In this document: in pieces, positions 33,851 to 45,262 of the stretch
Position numbering within the stretch: position 1 is the first letter of the stretch
How the letters are laid out: each line of letters starts with the position of its first letter
NCBI GenBank assembly: GCA_963383645.1
Contig: OY726561.1
Location: 24,966,826 to 25,030,825 of the forward strand
Direction: 5' to 3'
Length of the DNA stretch: 64,000 nucleotides
Source of the DNA: Muscardinus avellanarius
Lineage: Eukaryota > Chordata > Mammalia > Rodentia > Gliridae
Notes under the pieces: generated by a model
What the model saw: the letters and a program-made list of their open reading frames with translations, nothing else
Database searches by the model: none
What the model was told of the DNA's origin: nothing
Position numbers and translations under genes: made by a program

Positions 33851-34340
33851 GAACAGAAAAAGATAAAGAAAAATATCGGAGAGGAGGTAAGAAAGCCGTT
33901 ATGGATGTCAGGACACTGGAGATGCAGACAAAACTTATCTAAATGCACTGGAACTTATGGAAAAATTTGCCGAGAAAGAGGACTGCTATTTCTCTATATT
34001 GTTAAGAATCTCAGACATCACCTGTAAGGAGAGAGTTTAGCGGAGACCAAGGAGAAATGTGTTGTTGAAAGAGTTCTCCGCGATGGTGGTGGAGACTTGT
34101 ATTCAGGAGAAGCAGAAACCAGATCTTACCAACTTTATTTTTTTGGAGAAATTACACCAAATGTCGAATGCTACCATCACGCATGCTTAGGAACACTGGA
34201 CAACATTTAGATTGGAAAAAGAGCCTGAGAAGGATTTGAAATGGTGGAGGCAGTGGCAATGCCAGGCCAATACTCAGGGGAGGCAGAGATCTGATACATT
34301 ACACATGGAACCTTTGAAATAATAACCAAAGAGACAGTGA
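33850..34340 (+). repeat. Central block of copy B: about 2.5 degenerate 170-185 bp monomers
   Basis: Segments starting near 33,878, 34,070 and 34,240 each show a G-rich head with GATGGTGGTGGAG-like sequence, CAGGAGATGCAGACAAAACT- or GAAGCAGAAACCAGAT-like text, then GGACTGCTATTTCT or GAATGCTACC and ACACTGGACAACAT. They align by eye to the monomers of copy A, linking the two lineages. Confidence 0.75.
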
Positions 34341-35700
34341 TCGGAACCTGCTGAGGGGTTAGGCGGGTGCCGAAGCCAGTGGCCAACATCGGAGCTTGCT
34401 GTGAGGCAAGGCTACTACTGAGGCCTCCATGGCCGGGATTGGAACCTGCCGAGGGGTTAGACCGATGCTGGAGCCAGCGAGGCCGGCATTGGAGCCTGCC
34501 ATGAGGCAAAGCTTGTGCTGGGGCCTCCGAGGTCGGGTCTGGAACCTGCTGAGGGGTTAGGCCGGTGCTGGGGCCAGCGAGGCTGGCATCGGAGCCTGCC
34601 GTGAGGCAAGGCCGGTACTGGGGCCTCCGAGGACAGGATAATAGCCTGCCGAGGGGTTAACCAGTGCTGGGGTCAGCGAGGCTGGCATCGGAGCCTGCCT
34701 TGAGGCAAGGTCAGTGCTAGGGCCTCCGAGGACGGGACCGGAGGCTGCTGAGGGGTTAGGCCGGTGCTGGGGCCAGCGAGGCCGGCATCAGAGCCTGCCA
34801 TGAGGCAAGGCCAATACTGGGGCCTCTGAGGTCAGGATAAGAGCCTGCCGAGGGTTAGGCCGGTGCTGGGGCCTCCGAGGACGGGACCGGAGGCTGCTGA
34901 GGGGTTAGGCCGGTGCTGGGGCCAGCGAGGCTGGCATCGAAGCCTGCCATGAGGCAAGGCCAATACTGGGCCCTCCTAGGCCTGGATAAGAGCCTGCTGA
35001 GGGGTTAGGCCGTTGCTGGGGCCAGCGAGGCCGGCATTGGAGCCTGCCGTGAGGCAAGGCCAGTGCTGAGGCCTCCGAGGCCGGGATTGGAGCCTGCCTT
35101 GAGGCAAGGCCAGTACTGGGGCCTCCTAGGCCAGGATAAGAGCCTGCTGAGGGGTTAGGCCGGTGATGGGGCCAGCGAGGCCGGCATTGGAGCCTGCTGT
35201 GAGGCAAGGCCAGTACTGGGGCCTCCGAGGCCAGGATAACAACCTGCCGAAGGGCTAGACCATTGCTGGGGCCAGCAAGGCCGGCATTGGAGCCTGCCGT
35301 GAGGCGAGGCTAGCATTGGAGCCTGCCGTGAGACATGGCCAGTGCTGGGGCCTCCTAACCCGGGAACAGAACCTGCCGAGGGGTTAGGATGGTGCTGGGG
35401 CCAACGAGGCCGGCATTGGAGCCTGCCGTGAGGCTAGGCCAGTGCTGGGGCCTCCGAGGCCGGGATTGGAATCCTGCCAAGGGGTTAGGCCGGTGCAGGG
35501 GCCAATGGCCAGCATCGGAGCCTGGCATGAGGCAAGTTCACTCCTGCGGCCTCCAAGGCCGGGACCAAAGCCAGCTTAGGGGTTAGACCGGTGCAGGGGC
35601 CAGCGAGACCAGAACTGGGGCCTCCCATGAGGCAAGGCCGCTGCTTGAGCCAGTGAGGTCTGGATCAGTCCACTGAGTAGCCAGGCCACTACTGGGACCA
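34335..35700 (+). repeat. GC-rich VNTR of copy B
   Basis: Alternating 50-bp half-units: type a (GAGGGGTTAGGCCGGTGCTG, GGCCAGCGAGGCCGGCAT) and type b (GTGAGGCAAGGCCAGTACTG, GGCCTCCGAGGCCGGGAT). Each half has GGCC-N5-GGCC. Frames across it on both strands are repeat artefacts. Confidence 0.95.
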
Positions 35701-35704
35701 TCAA

Positions 35705-36109
35705 GAGTGGGATCGGTACTTGCAATGCAGCATGCACAGAGAAATATCGCAGAAAATATAAATCAGACGCTTCTCTTAATCAGCAATAACTAGGAGGAAA
35801 AGGGCAACAGGAAGAGGTTGAGCTATAGAAAGGGCCCTATAGTGAAGCAACTAATGTGACCAATCAGAAGGTATGTAATACTGGAGGACGGAGCCTCTTT
35901 AAAACACAGGAGGTACATAAACAAATGTATCAAAGTAAATCACCAAAGAAGCTTGAGATGGAGGGAGGGGGAGGGAATGGGATGAGGGCTGGAGGAGGGC
36001 TAATTGGATGATGTGTGCTTGTATATCCTCTCAAGTCTTGTACTCCAATGTGATTGATATATGACTACAATGCACCAATTTAAAAAATAAATTAATAAAA
36101 AAAGTTAAT
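35705..36109 (+). mobile_element. L1-3'UTR-like module and tail of copy B
   Basis: GTGGGATCGGTACTTGCAATG, CACAGAGAAATATCGCAGAA, AGGGCCCTATAGTGAAGC, GGGAGGGGGAGGGAATGGG, TCTTGTACTCCAATGTGATTG and ACTACAATGCACCAATTT, then an A-rich tail. Same order as L1 3' UTRs and as copies A and C. Confidence 0.88.
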
Positions 36110-36209
36110 AAAATAAAGAATTAAAAAATAAGGATGGGGGTGTAGCTCAGTGGTAGAATGCCCCTGGGTTCCATCACCAGTACTGCAAAAAAAAAAAAAA
36201 AAAAAAAAA
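36110..36209 (+). mobile_element. Right half of the SINE split by copy B
   Basis: Begins with the repeated AAAATAAA target, then GAATTAAAAAATAAGGATGG, GTGTAGCTCAGTGGTAGAATG (well-kept ID box A) and GGGTTCCATCACCAG, with a tail of about 25 A. Confidence 0.93.
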
Positions 36210-36823
36210 CTAAGATTTTTGAACTTGATATAAATTATGAAGTGTATAGATTCTGAAACTGACCACAAGTTCTCAGGTATCAGGTAAATGGATATATGAT
36301 ACTGTTCTTAATAAATGTCAATCCCTGGTAGAAGAATAAAAGTTTAAAGCACTACTCAGAATAAAACTTGAAAGTTAGTGGAGAAATGAGTCCTGATAAA
36401 AGACGATCTCACTGGACTCCTGATGGCTTCTTGAAGCCATTCTATGGATACATCCTGTGATTATATTCTAAGTTGGCATATGCTTTCAAGGCTTACATTT
36501 CTCAACAAGTGACAACTATATTAGCTTAAATGGTACTGAAGAGGACCCTAGAGTTCATTTCCTCTGGTTTGTCATAAATCAATGAAAATATCTATTCCTG
36601 AGAGAGGCAGGGTTCCCCAACTGTAATTTTCCTACTGTAATTTTATTCAGTATTTGTGGCCTATGAAGAATATGTATGAATCCTAAAGATTGCCACTAAA
36701 TTGTCTATCATATACTTAACTGCATGACAAATTAAATTGTAGCTACTTTTGTAGTGTAGCTTAATTATTGGAAAAAAAAAAAACAGCATATACTTTATCA
36801 GATGGCATATATCTCTCAATTTA
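36210..36823. other. AT-rich single-copy DNA, no gene seen
   Basis: No repeat or coding signal recognised. Confidence 0.5.
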
Positions 36824-36838
36824 GAAAATTATCTTTGG

Positions 36839-37514
36839 ACCGGGCATGGTGGCGCAGTTTGTAATCCCTGTGCTTGGGAGACTGAGACAGGAGGATTGCA
36901 CAGGTTCAAAGCCAGCCTCAGCTACTTAGTGAGGCTCTCAGCAACTTAGCGAGACCCTGTTTCCAAAAAATATATAAAATAAGTCTCGGAGTGTCGGGAA
37001 TCCAGCCCAACAGCGGCGGGGCTTGAAAAGATGATGAGTACCGATGACTCAAACACAAACCCACGAGCCAGGAGTCAAGTCAAGCAAGATCTCATTTATT
37101 TATCTCCAAGCAATCATATATATAGCACCAAACCACGAGGGGAATTCCCATGGGAAATAGCCTAGCCTATCCGGGATAAAGATCACTAGCACGTAGCTCA
37201 CAGCCAATCCCAGGCCAGTACATGAGCCATTCATATGTGTGGAAACTCCTTTAAAGGTAAAAAGGGAAAAACTGCTCAGTCTCCCCACCCATAATGAATG
37301 GGGAAACCACACCTTCGTAACTTCCTCCAGGCACCATCTTACCCCTTTTCTGCTGAATCACTTTACTTAAAGTTTTGCCTTAGGCTGCAGGCCGCTCAGG
37401 CTGAGGGAGGCTGCATCTCCTTAGGCACTGTATGGACACACCCCATCATTGGAGTATAGCCCGGAGGTAGAAAGCCTCTGGGTTTCACCTCCAGTACCAC
37501 AAAAAAAAAAAAAA
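36839..37514 (+). mobile_element. Dimeric SINE split by a solo LTR
   Basis: The left part (36,839-36,991) begins ACCGGGCATGGTGGCGCAG. The right part (37,449-37,514) carries GTATAGCCCGGAGGTAGAAAG and poly(A). A 15-bp TSD, GAAAATTATCTTTGG, is at 36,824-36,838 and 37,515-37,529. The LTR interrupts it just before box A of the right half. Confidence 0.95.
36992..37448 (-). mobile_element. Solo LTR of an endogenous retrovirus (class II-like)
   Basis: 457 bp, bounded by TG and CA (plus strand TGTCGGGAATCC...CACCCCATCA). On the minus strand a TATATATA box (37,116-37,124) is followed by AATAAA (complement at 37,095-37,100). Flanking 6-bp duplications TCGGAG and TTGGAG differ at one base. Six-base duplications are typical of ERVK/IAP-like class II elements. 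No internal gag-pol-env sequence remains, so this is a recombined solo LTR. Confidence 0.85.
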
Positions 37515-37529
37515 GAAAATTATCTTTGG

Positions 37530-38250
37530 CTTATACCATGCTAATAAACAGAAAAATCAACGTGTTTTCAACTATCTTGTGCAACATGTTAAAATTAATG
37601 TATATGCCTTACCTAATATCCATCTCAACTCTCGGATTTCTCTTAAAACTTTGCCAGTATTTATGTAAATAATTTCAATATTCCAAAGGAAAAATCCTTT
37701 CAGGCTACATTCAATATAATTCTTATAGGAAGAGTATAGAAAAGGTAGAGTTAATACTATTTTTTAGGACAAGTCATGGGCTTGGCAGAAAAGGAAAGAC
37801 AAATGCATACAATTTCTATGTACTGCCATATAATGCTTTTTTAGGTGTAATTATGTGTAACCTATCTGAATACACCATCCAAATTGAAAAAATTGCTTTT
37901 AGTAAATAGGTACAACATTAGTATACTGTAGATATTTAAAGGCAAAGCACATCACATCTATTATATCATTTGCTACCTGGGTTTATTAATTCATACCAAA
38001 GTTTCTATCTGACGCTTACCTAATTTAAGAGAAAGAGAATTAAGTTGTCAGAAATTTGAGTAGCCAATTACAGCCACGAAAACACCATTTCATATCAGCT
38101 TCACAATAGTATAAGCAAGAATCTAATACACCAGCAAACACAGCCTTTCCACTTTTCTATTTTACCCCCATCCAAACATAGTCTACTGGAGAGTCAAACA
38201 GATTCATAGAAGCATGTGACTCACATTACTGCTGAAAGATCCTGGATGTT
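37530..38250. other. AT-rich single-copy DNA, no gene seen
   Basis: No repeat or coding signal recognised. Confidence 0.5.
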
Positions 38251-38254
38251 TTAC

Positions 38255-38885
38255 TTAACTTTTTGTGCCTGTGACTAAAATACCTGACAAGAATAACTTA
38301 GAGCAGGTAAGGTTTATTAAGGCTCTAGTTTTCAGATTGTTTTCCTGTCATTTGCTGAGTCTAAGATAGAAACTTTGTAGCATCTAAACTTGGTGAACAA
38401 AACCCTTTTCAACCCTTGGTGGCTGAGAGCAGAGAGAGAGAGAAAGAGAGAAAGACAGCAGAGAGGAGAGACAAGGGCCTTAAGGTCACACACACTGTGA
38501 CCTCCTTCCTCTAGCCACGCCCTTTTCTCTGAACCATGCTGCTTTGCCAACACATGGGCTTTTCTGGAGAACATTCTGTATTCATTCTGTAATACTGAAA
38601 TAAAACAATCTGTTAGATTTATAGTCCCTGAAGTAGAGGGCGGAAGCACATGGAAAAGGGATAGACATTTAAAAAAAAAAAAAAATCCTGGGCCCTGGAA
38701 CACTGTGTACCGAGTCAGAGTGGAGAAATGTGTCACCAAGGTTTTTATCTACCTTCTCCTCAAAGAGCCTCAACTTAAGGTCAGATAAGGAGGTACCTGG
38801 TCTAGATAGAAATGGAGATCCATGAAAAAGTATGGCTTCTTTGGTCCCTTCGTTCTTGACTGAGTCCACTCAGGGACTACAGTGT
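38255..38885 (-). mobile_element. MaLR-type LTR relic
   Basis: TGCCTGTGACTAAAATACCTGAC, GTAAGGTTTATTAAGGC and a GAGAGAGAGAAAGAGAGAAAG purine box resemble the reverse of these LTRs. A 135-codon minus-strand frame crosses it, with low-complexity composition and no domain, so I treat it as chance. The right boundary is approximate. Confidence 0.45.
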
Positions 38886-39016
38886 ACAGGGACTACAGTG
38901 CATCAAGCCTAAAGGAAGTTGGGAGCCTCCCTGTGACTTGTGAGGAATGCCTGACAAAAGCTAGTATATACTTAGGACTGAACAATCACATATAAAGTTT
39001 TAATCAGGAACCAAAC

Positions 39017-39017
39017 T

Positions 39018-39085
<68 letters not shown>

Positions 39086-39092
39086 CATGTAT
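39017..39092. repeat. (TA)n microsatellite with TG/CA interruptions
   Basis: TA runs with regularly spaced GTATA and ACATA interruptions make an imperfect palindrome. Confidence 0.95.
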
Positions 39093-40092
39093 TTATTTTT
39101 GTTGTAAATTTCACTGTAAAATATTATCTATTCTGTCCTTAGTCTCAACATTAAAATTTTATACATTTTTAATATTTCCTTAGTTCTTTATGTTTGCAAA
39201 CTCTATTGTTATTTAGTGTCTTGCATGGCATGGACTAAGCTAAGTTTTACTATGTAAAATGCCATCCATTTCTATGCTCAAGTCTTAATATCATCTAATC
39301 TGCGGTACAGTTACTGACTTTACTAGAAACATTGAAGCAGCTCACTGCTTGTTTTTTCAAAATGCCTTGCCATAATGGCTTTTTACTTATATAGTGCCTT
39401 ATTGTAGGCACTTCAAATTTTTTAAGTAGTTCAGATGAAACAAATAAAGTTGTTGAATAAACCCTGAAAATGAAAGCAATATAATATCATGTCTAGTGTG
39501 ACATAAGATATATATAACAGGAATACAATTATATAGTTTATAAAAAATAAAAAAATCCCTTCCTTATTATCTTAATACAGTAGTAAAATATAAATCCTGA
39601 AATCTTCATTGCTTAAGCCTATCAAGTTCTATTTTTATTATTATTATTACTTATTATAAAAATGTGACAAAATCTCCATTATTTAAACATAGAGTTCTGG
39701 GCTTCTTCATAGCAGAGAAAAAGAAACATAGACACACACACTAGATTTTAATGCTTTTGTCACTGTTCATTGGCCAGAATTGATCAGAGAACCATAAATC
39801 TAAGGGGACTAAGAAGTGGGTGGAAGAGGATTGCATATAGAAATTTTATAGGAATAAAAGTTTCTATCACATTACTCTATTGCTCTATAATTTCTGTAAT
39901 TGTAACACATATAAAAGAAAAGAGAATTGAACCATTATAAAAGTGAATACATTATTTTACAGTTACAAAATGATTGGGAATCTCAGATCAAAATAAAAAA
40001 AAAGTTTTTGTACCGTATAATAAAACTATGCATTTTTGCTATATTTGCTATTTGAATTTCTAAAGCACATAAGTTTTTCATTTCCCTCCCAT
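39093..40092. other. AT-rich single-copy DNA, no gene seen
   Basis: No repeat or coding signal recognised apart from a short (ATT)n near 39,640. Confidence 0.5.
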
Positions 40093-40102
40093 CTGTAGTT
40101 TC

Positions 40103-40342
40103 TTTTCTTTTTTTTTTTTCTTTCTTTTTTTTTTTTGGTGGTACTGGGGGTGGAACCCTGAGGCTTTCTACCTCTGGGCTATACTCCCAGATCATTTTTT
40201 TTTCTATTTTATTTGGAAACAGGGTCTCACTAAGTTGCTGAAAGCCTCACTCAGTAGCTGAGGCTGGCTTTGAACTCGTGCCATCCTCCTGTCTCAGCCT
40301 CCCAAGCACGGGGATTACAAGATTGCGCCACCACGCCCAGCA
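40103..40342 (-). mobile_element. Dimeric SINE
   Basis: Pyrimidine-rich tail, GGTACTGGGGGTGGAACCC, GGAAACAGGGTCTCACTAAG and GCGCCACCACGCCCAGC. Flanks CTGTAGTTTC (40,093) and TTGTAGTTTC (40,348) are a near-identical TSD. Confidence 0.93.
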
Positions 40343-40357
40343 ACCACTTGTAGTTTC

Positions 40358-40996
40358 AATGAAATATTTCTGTTTGTACAGGCCACAATGTTGGAGCAGG
40401 ATTGAATGCAAAGCTTTATAATACAGACTAGAATCTACAAATGGTATGTTATACTGGTAGTTCTGATTATCCAAGTTATGAGTCAAACTGTTAAATTCTG
40501 TAAAATAATGAAAGGATATAGTGTCATTCATTTAGAAAGAGCTGAAAGAATAAAATGGATGGGAGTATTGATAAAAATTTGTTTTATCTTCTAGAAGCAT
40601 GACCATATTCTAGCATGAAAGCTTCTCTGATATACATTTTTCCATGACAGCTCTTACATTGTAGAACATTGACACATCATCAGTCCATGACTAGTATACA
40701 AGGTACATTTGAATAACAAATAACGTAATGCTTGTTACTTTAGCACAACATCCAACATTACTGACATAACTGAACAAATAATTTTATGCATATTATTAAA
40801 ATTTTCTCAGTATGCTGTTTTAATTAAACAAAATGGAAATAAATGTGAAATAAATCTATAACACCTAGAAAAATGAGAGGTTTTATATATCACTCCACAA
40901 ATAATGGTCAATATGTTAAAACTTATGTTAAAGGAGAGATTGTCAATTATAAATAAAACTTCAACAACAGTAAATTTTTTCTAATTTAACCATTAT
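40358..40996. other. AT-rich single-copy DNA, no gene seen
   Basis: No repeat or coding signal recognised. Confidence 0.5.
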
Positions 40997-41008
40997 AAAA
41001 TGCATATA

Positions 41009-41245
41009 GCTGGGTGTGGTGGTGCACGCTTGTAATCCCAGCATTTGGGAGGCTGAGACAGGAGGATCACAGTTCAAAGACAGCTTCAGCTACTTAGCGA
41101 GGCCCTCTAGAACGCAGTGAGACCCTGTTTCAAAATAAAGAATAAAAAATAAGCCTTGGGATATAGCTCGGATGTAGAATGTTCCATCCTCGGTACCACA
41201 AAATAAAATAAAATAAAATAAAATAAAATAAAATAAAATAAAATA
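41009..41245 (+). mobile_element. Dimeric SINE with (AAAAT)n tail
   Basis: GCTGGGTGTGGTGGTGCACG start, AGAATAAAAAATAAGCCTTG linker and (AAAAT)10-type tail. TSD AAAATGCATATA and AAAATGTATATA differ by one base. The right half is shortened around its box B. Confidence 0.93.
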
Positions 41246-41257
41246 AAATGTATATAA

Positions 41258-42284
41258 ATTAATTTTGAAATAATTACTTTTAATTTTATACTCTTATTTG
41301 TGCAATATAATTTCACATCATTTGAGGTTCAAAATCATATAAACAATCATAAACACAGATCTTGTACTTCTGTCTAGTTTCTGCTCTCCATCCTTCACTA
41401 TACAAAATAATGTAATTGGTAGAGATACAATGGGAAAGCTTTTATATATTTATTTTAATGCTTCAGCTAAAGAAATGTCATGTTTATTTAATGTTAAGAC
41501 TGTTCAAATGAATTAATGAAATAATATTCCTGATTTTGAATTATGATATAGGAACATTATATCAGTAGGCTATTTAGGGGTTTATTTAGAGAATCAACTG
41601 ATTATTACATCATATAAAATACATTTCTCTATCATTTAAGAACAATGCTTTTACTCTTAATTGAATAAATGTTCTTCCTCTGAGTTACAAATAAAAAATA
41701 TAAATCTGTTGGAATAATGATAAAGTCATTTTACATGGAAAAATGTGTTAACTTAGTTCCTGAGTTCTTAACATGCAGTTAAATGAATAAAATAACTTTT
41801 AAAATTTTCCATCTCCCATTACCTGAACATTTTTTCTTCTTACATGCTAAGATTCATTTGTCTAGTTCTGGGACTAAATTAAAGGATGACTGTGAGAAAT
41901 GTTAAGCACCTATGTGCTACAGACTAAAGGAATATGTTCACAAAATTTTGAAATGTAGGGTTCTGAGAGTTACAGATTATTGGCCCAACAACTTGCCTGT
42001 TATGATGGTACTGGAATAAAGGATAAAAAAAATCAAAATGATAAATCCACAGAATTATTTACTTTGCCTTCATGGCTGAGGAGTTCTATGTGGTTACAGT
42101 TAATCAGACAAAGCTTATAAGGCTGAGACTCAGGAAACAGAAAGGTCCAGGAAAAAACTCTAAGAGGCCGAAGCATTTGCTGAGATTTTATCACTAACTA
42201 GGAGGTGATTGTGCAAGTCATTTTGTATATAGAGAAAAAAATCTGTGTGTCAAAGTCCCTAAAAACTGTATGTTGGTCTGTTGA
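41258..42284. other. AT-rich DNA, possible old L1 relic at 41,280-41,400, no gene seen
   Basis: TTATTTGTGCAATATAATTTCAC near 41,295 is faintly L1-3'-end-like in reverse. Nothing else is recognised. Confidence 0.4.
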
Positions 42285-42431
42285 TTTTTTTAAGTTGGTA
42301 CATTGTAGTCACGCATCTTATTGAGGTACAATATGGTAGAGGCACACATGCATACGTCACTCATCTAGCCCTTCTCCACTTCCCAGCCTATTCCCTCTTT
42401 CGTTTTCATATTTGGATTACTGATTTAGTCT

Positions 42432-42511
<80 letters not shown>

Positions 42512-42780
42512 GGGTCTGGGGATGGAACCCAGTGGCATTTGACCTCTGAGCTACACCCCCTGCCCAAGTTTTTATTCTTTATTTTGAAACAGGGTCTCAC
42601 TGAGTTGTGGAGGGCCTCACTTAAGTAGCTGAGGCTGTCCCCGAACTGCGATCCTCCGGTCTCAGCCTCCTGAATTCTGGGATTACAAGCATCCGCCACC
42701 ACACCCAGCTGACTTTGATATTTTTTGTGAATTTACATCATATACATTAGGTTGTTTGCTTTAGAAATACATTTTCACCA
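42285..42780 (-). mobile_element. L1 3' UTR, interrupted by a SINE
   Basis: TTTTTTTAAGTTGGTACATTG, ACAATATGGTAGAGGCACAC and CATCTAGCCCTTCTCC. It resumes after the SINE at GACTTTGATATTTTTTGTG. Confidence 0.85.
42435..42708 (-). mobile_element. Dimeric SINE with (AT)n and T34 tail
   Basis: (AT)21 then T34 (42,476-42,509), GGGTCTGGGGATGGAACCC, and CATCCGCCACCACACCCAG. Short duplication CTGAC at 42,430-42,434 and 42,709-42,713 inside the L1. Confidence 0.93.
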
Positions 42781-43112
42781 TCACCCACCACCCGTGCATG
42801 TCACCAAGTAAAAGGTGGTTTTGGAAATCTGAGTTTAGGTAATAGCACAGCATAGGTGTCCTTGTGAAGGAGATCTTAGTCTGCTGTTTAGTTAAATTGT
42901 TATTCATTCACTGTAACAAAAATCCATGATTGTCTAGAAGAAATTTTACCAAAAGTGTCTATATAAAAGAGGTTTTTCCAACATATGTATTCATAAAAGT
43001 ATTTAGATTAATAGTAGAAACTTGTAATATTTATAAATATGCATATATATAAATGGTATATTACTACAACCACTATTTATATAAAAATTAATTTCATATT
43101 GATAACTTTTTT

Positions 43113-43321
43113 GTGTGTGTGTGTGGATCTGGGGATGGAACTTAGGGGTATTCGACCTCTAAGCTATATCCCCTGCCCTATTTTTAGTTCTTAATTTTGA
43201 AACAGGGTCTCACTGAGTTGCAAAGAGCGTCACTAAGTAGCTGAGGCTGTCTGTGGACCGCGATCCTCCGGTCTCAGCCTCCCAAATGCTGGGATTACAA
43301 AGGTGTGCCACCATGCCCGGT
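43113..43321 (-). mobile_element. Dimeric SINE
   Basis: (GT)n stub, GGATCTGGGGATGGAACTTAG, GAAACAGGGTCTCACTGAG, GTGCCACCATGCCCGG. Flanking ATAACTTTTT and ATAAACTTTT suggest the TSD. Confidence 0.92.
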
Positions 43322-43588
43322 TCTATAAACTTTTCATATAAATATAACTGCATCCTCTATCAATATCACTTAAAAGAATTATTTATGCCACTATTACTAT
43401 GAACAGCATTATGATCTGAGGCTATAAGTCATCAATAATACTTATTTAGTATTTAACATTTGAAAATTTTTATTCTACCAAATTATGTTATCTGGCGAAA
43501 TCAATTAAATAATACATTTTAGTATTAATTTAGATTAAAATATTAGCTGATAAAATCAATATTAATGTGATTAAAGTCTCATCATCTT

Positions 43589-43795
43589 GCTGAGCATGGT
43601 GGTGCATACCTGTAATCCTGGTGCTTAGGAAGCCAAGACAGTAGGATCACAAGTGTGAGGCAACTCTCATAAATTTACCTAGACCATTGACAGCTTAGCA
43701 AAACCTTGTTTCAAAATGCAAAGTAAAAAGATCTGTGGTATAGCTCAAAAGTAGAACGCTCCTTGGGTCAATTACCACTACCACCATTCAAAACC
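43589..43795 (+). mobile_element. Old, diverged dimeric SINE
   Basis: GAGCATGGTGGTGCATACCTG start, ATCTGTGGTATAGCTCAAAAG right half. TSD TCTCATCATCTT and TCTCATTATCTT (43,577-43,588; 43,796-43,807) differ by one base. Confidence 0.9.
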
Positions 43796-43807
43796 TCTCA
43801 TTATCTT

Positions 43808-44398
43808 TTGAAATGATAAGCTATAGTTTTGTGAGTAGAAATATAATTTTCTGATCAAAACAATGAAATTGTGTTATTTTATTATTTTTTATATTTTTAA
43901 TATTTATATATTTTATTTTATATATTTATATATTTTATATTTTAAATTCAATGTTATGAACATTAAAAATTTTTCCATTGTCTATACACGTGAGATCAAG
44001 CATTTGTGTTATAACTAAAATGAAATCTATATCTAATACACTATGCATTTGTAGACTATTCTATCATAATTTAATGCATATAACAACTTTGATTTTTTCA
44101 AGTATACTTAAAAATTCGATAGCCTTGATAAATTGTCCTTGAGGTAGCTATATATTTATTGATTTTGTTAGAGGTGTATTGAAATATTGCTTTACTGGTT
44201 CAAACAGTTAACTTACATACTGAAGAGTCATTTGTTCCAAAGTTAGAAATATTATGGAAAAATTATTACTTTATAGAATAAAGGATAAAGAAATCCAAAA
44301 TACAAAACTTTGCCATTATAAATTTATTTAGGAAGAATCCTCAAATGATAGTTGAATCAATAAGTGTGCTGTGAATCTTTTTCTCTAGTTGTTACATT
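43808..44398. other. Very AT-rich DNA, no gene seen
   Basis: Includes a TATTTTATA-rich run at about 43,860-43,945. No element recognised. Confidence 0.5.
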
Positions 44399-44415
44399 TA
44401 AAATTTTTTTCATGC

Positions 44416-44592
44416 AGCCGGGTGTGGTGGCACACGCGTGTAATCCCTGTGCTTGGAAGGCGGAGACAGGAGGATCATGTGGGTTCAAAGCCAGCCTCTC
44501 TGGCTTAAGAGACCCTGTTTTCAAATTAAAAAATATAAAATAGGTCTGGGAGTGTAGCCCGGAGGTAGAAGGGCTCTATTCCCAGTACCATA
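44416..44592 (+). mobile_element. B1-dID/MEN-like SINE, youngest type
   Basis: AGCCGGGTGTGGTGGCACACG, CTCTCTGGCTTAAGAGACCC, GTGTAGCCCGGAGGTAGAAGG. The flanking AAAATTTTTTTCATGC motif occurs on both sides (run lengths differ), a long TSD. Confidence 0.93.
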
Positions 44593-44736
44593 AAAAATTT
44601 TTTTTCATGCTTTTCTATTTTTAAAATATTGAGACCATTGCCTTTTGAAAAAACACAAACATTTCTGTGGGATAATACTCCCAATATAATGAATAGTAGA
44701 TTAAATAAGAAGTAAAGTGTCTATTTAGTTCTCTTG

Positions 44737-45262
44737 TCCATTTTTTATTGATATTTGTTTTATTTATTTACTTATTTATTTATTTATACATTGTAGTCAT
44801 ACATCTTAACAGAGTACAATATGATAGAGGCATTCATGCACACATCACTCATTTAGCCCTCTACCAACTTCCCCAATTCTCTCCTTTCTCCCGCCTTCTC
44901 ATGTTTGGCTTAGTGGTGAAGTGATATGTTTGTGAATGTATATCATGAACATCAGAAAATTTTCCTCTTCCCCCCTCCCAGCACCCCCAGTTAGGCCTCC
45001 TTTTTTGCTAATTTTTTTTCTTCGTCTATGACCCATTTTCGCTCTCACTTCTACATATTAGAGGATCCAATTTCTTATTTTGTGACTGACAAATCTTACT
45101 TAGCATAATGTTCTCCATTTCATTATCCTGTAAATAGCCACACAATTCACAATTGCCAAACTATAAAACCAGCCAAGATGTCCATCAATGAGTTATAAAA
45201 CTATGGGATATGTACACCAAAAAAATTTACTCAGCCATAAAGAACAACAAAATTACAACATA
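44737..45262 (-). mobile_element. L1 3' end with inverted 5' part (twin priming)
   Basis: 44,737-45,125 is a reverse-oriented L1 3' end reading back to CATTTCATTATCCTG. 45,126-45,262 is the immediately preceding L1 sequence in sense orientation (CAATTCACAATTGCCAAAC to CAGCCATAAAGAACAACAAAATTACAACAT). The two parts are contiguous in L1 coordinates but opposite in orientation. Confidence 0.82.

Larger units (their letters stand above)
33641..36109 (+). mobile_element. Composite SVA-like retroelement, copy B
   Basis: About 2.47 kb. It starts inside a CpG monomer (GATGGGGCCTGGGTCGCGGG) with about 1.6 monomers. Next come the central degenerate-monomer block (33,850-34,340), a VNTR of about 27 half-units (34,335-35,700), the L1-like 3' module (35,705-36,080) and an A-rich tail. 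The central block is very similar to the reverse complement of copy C, with a mismatch every 15-25 bases on reading, so the two are close relatives. Insertion into a SINE linker with a short duplication shows mobilisation as one RNA-derived unit. No plausible ORF. Confidence 0.92.

Noticed and set aside
34335..35700. Possible CRISPR-like array, because of regular spacing
   Set aside because: The repeat has no unique spacers: the whole 50/100-bp unit is repeated, and the genome is mammalian.
36992..37448. Possible gene promoter, because of a TATA box and downstream poly(A) signal
   Set aside because: TG...CA ends, 6-bp duplications and a near-identical second copy at 54,564-55,019 show it is an LTR. 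Any promoter activity would belong to the LTR.
38332..38739. 135-codon minus-strand frame
   Set aside because: It spans a MaLR-type LTR relic with a GA-rich box. No recognisable domain, signal or splice context supports a gene.
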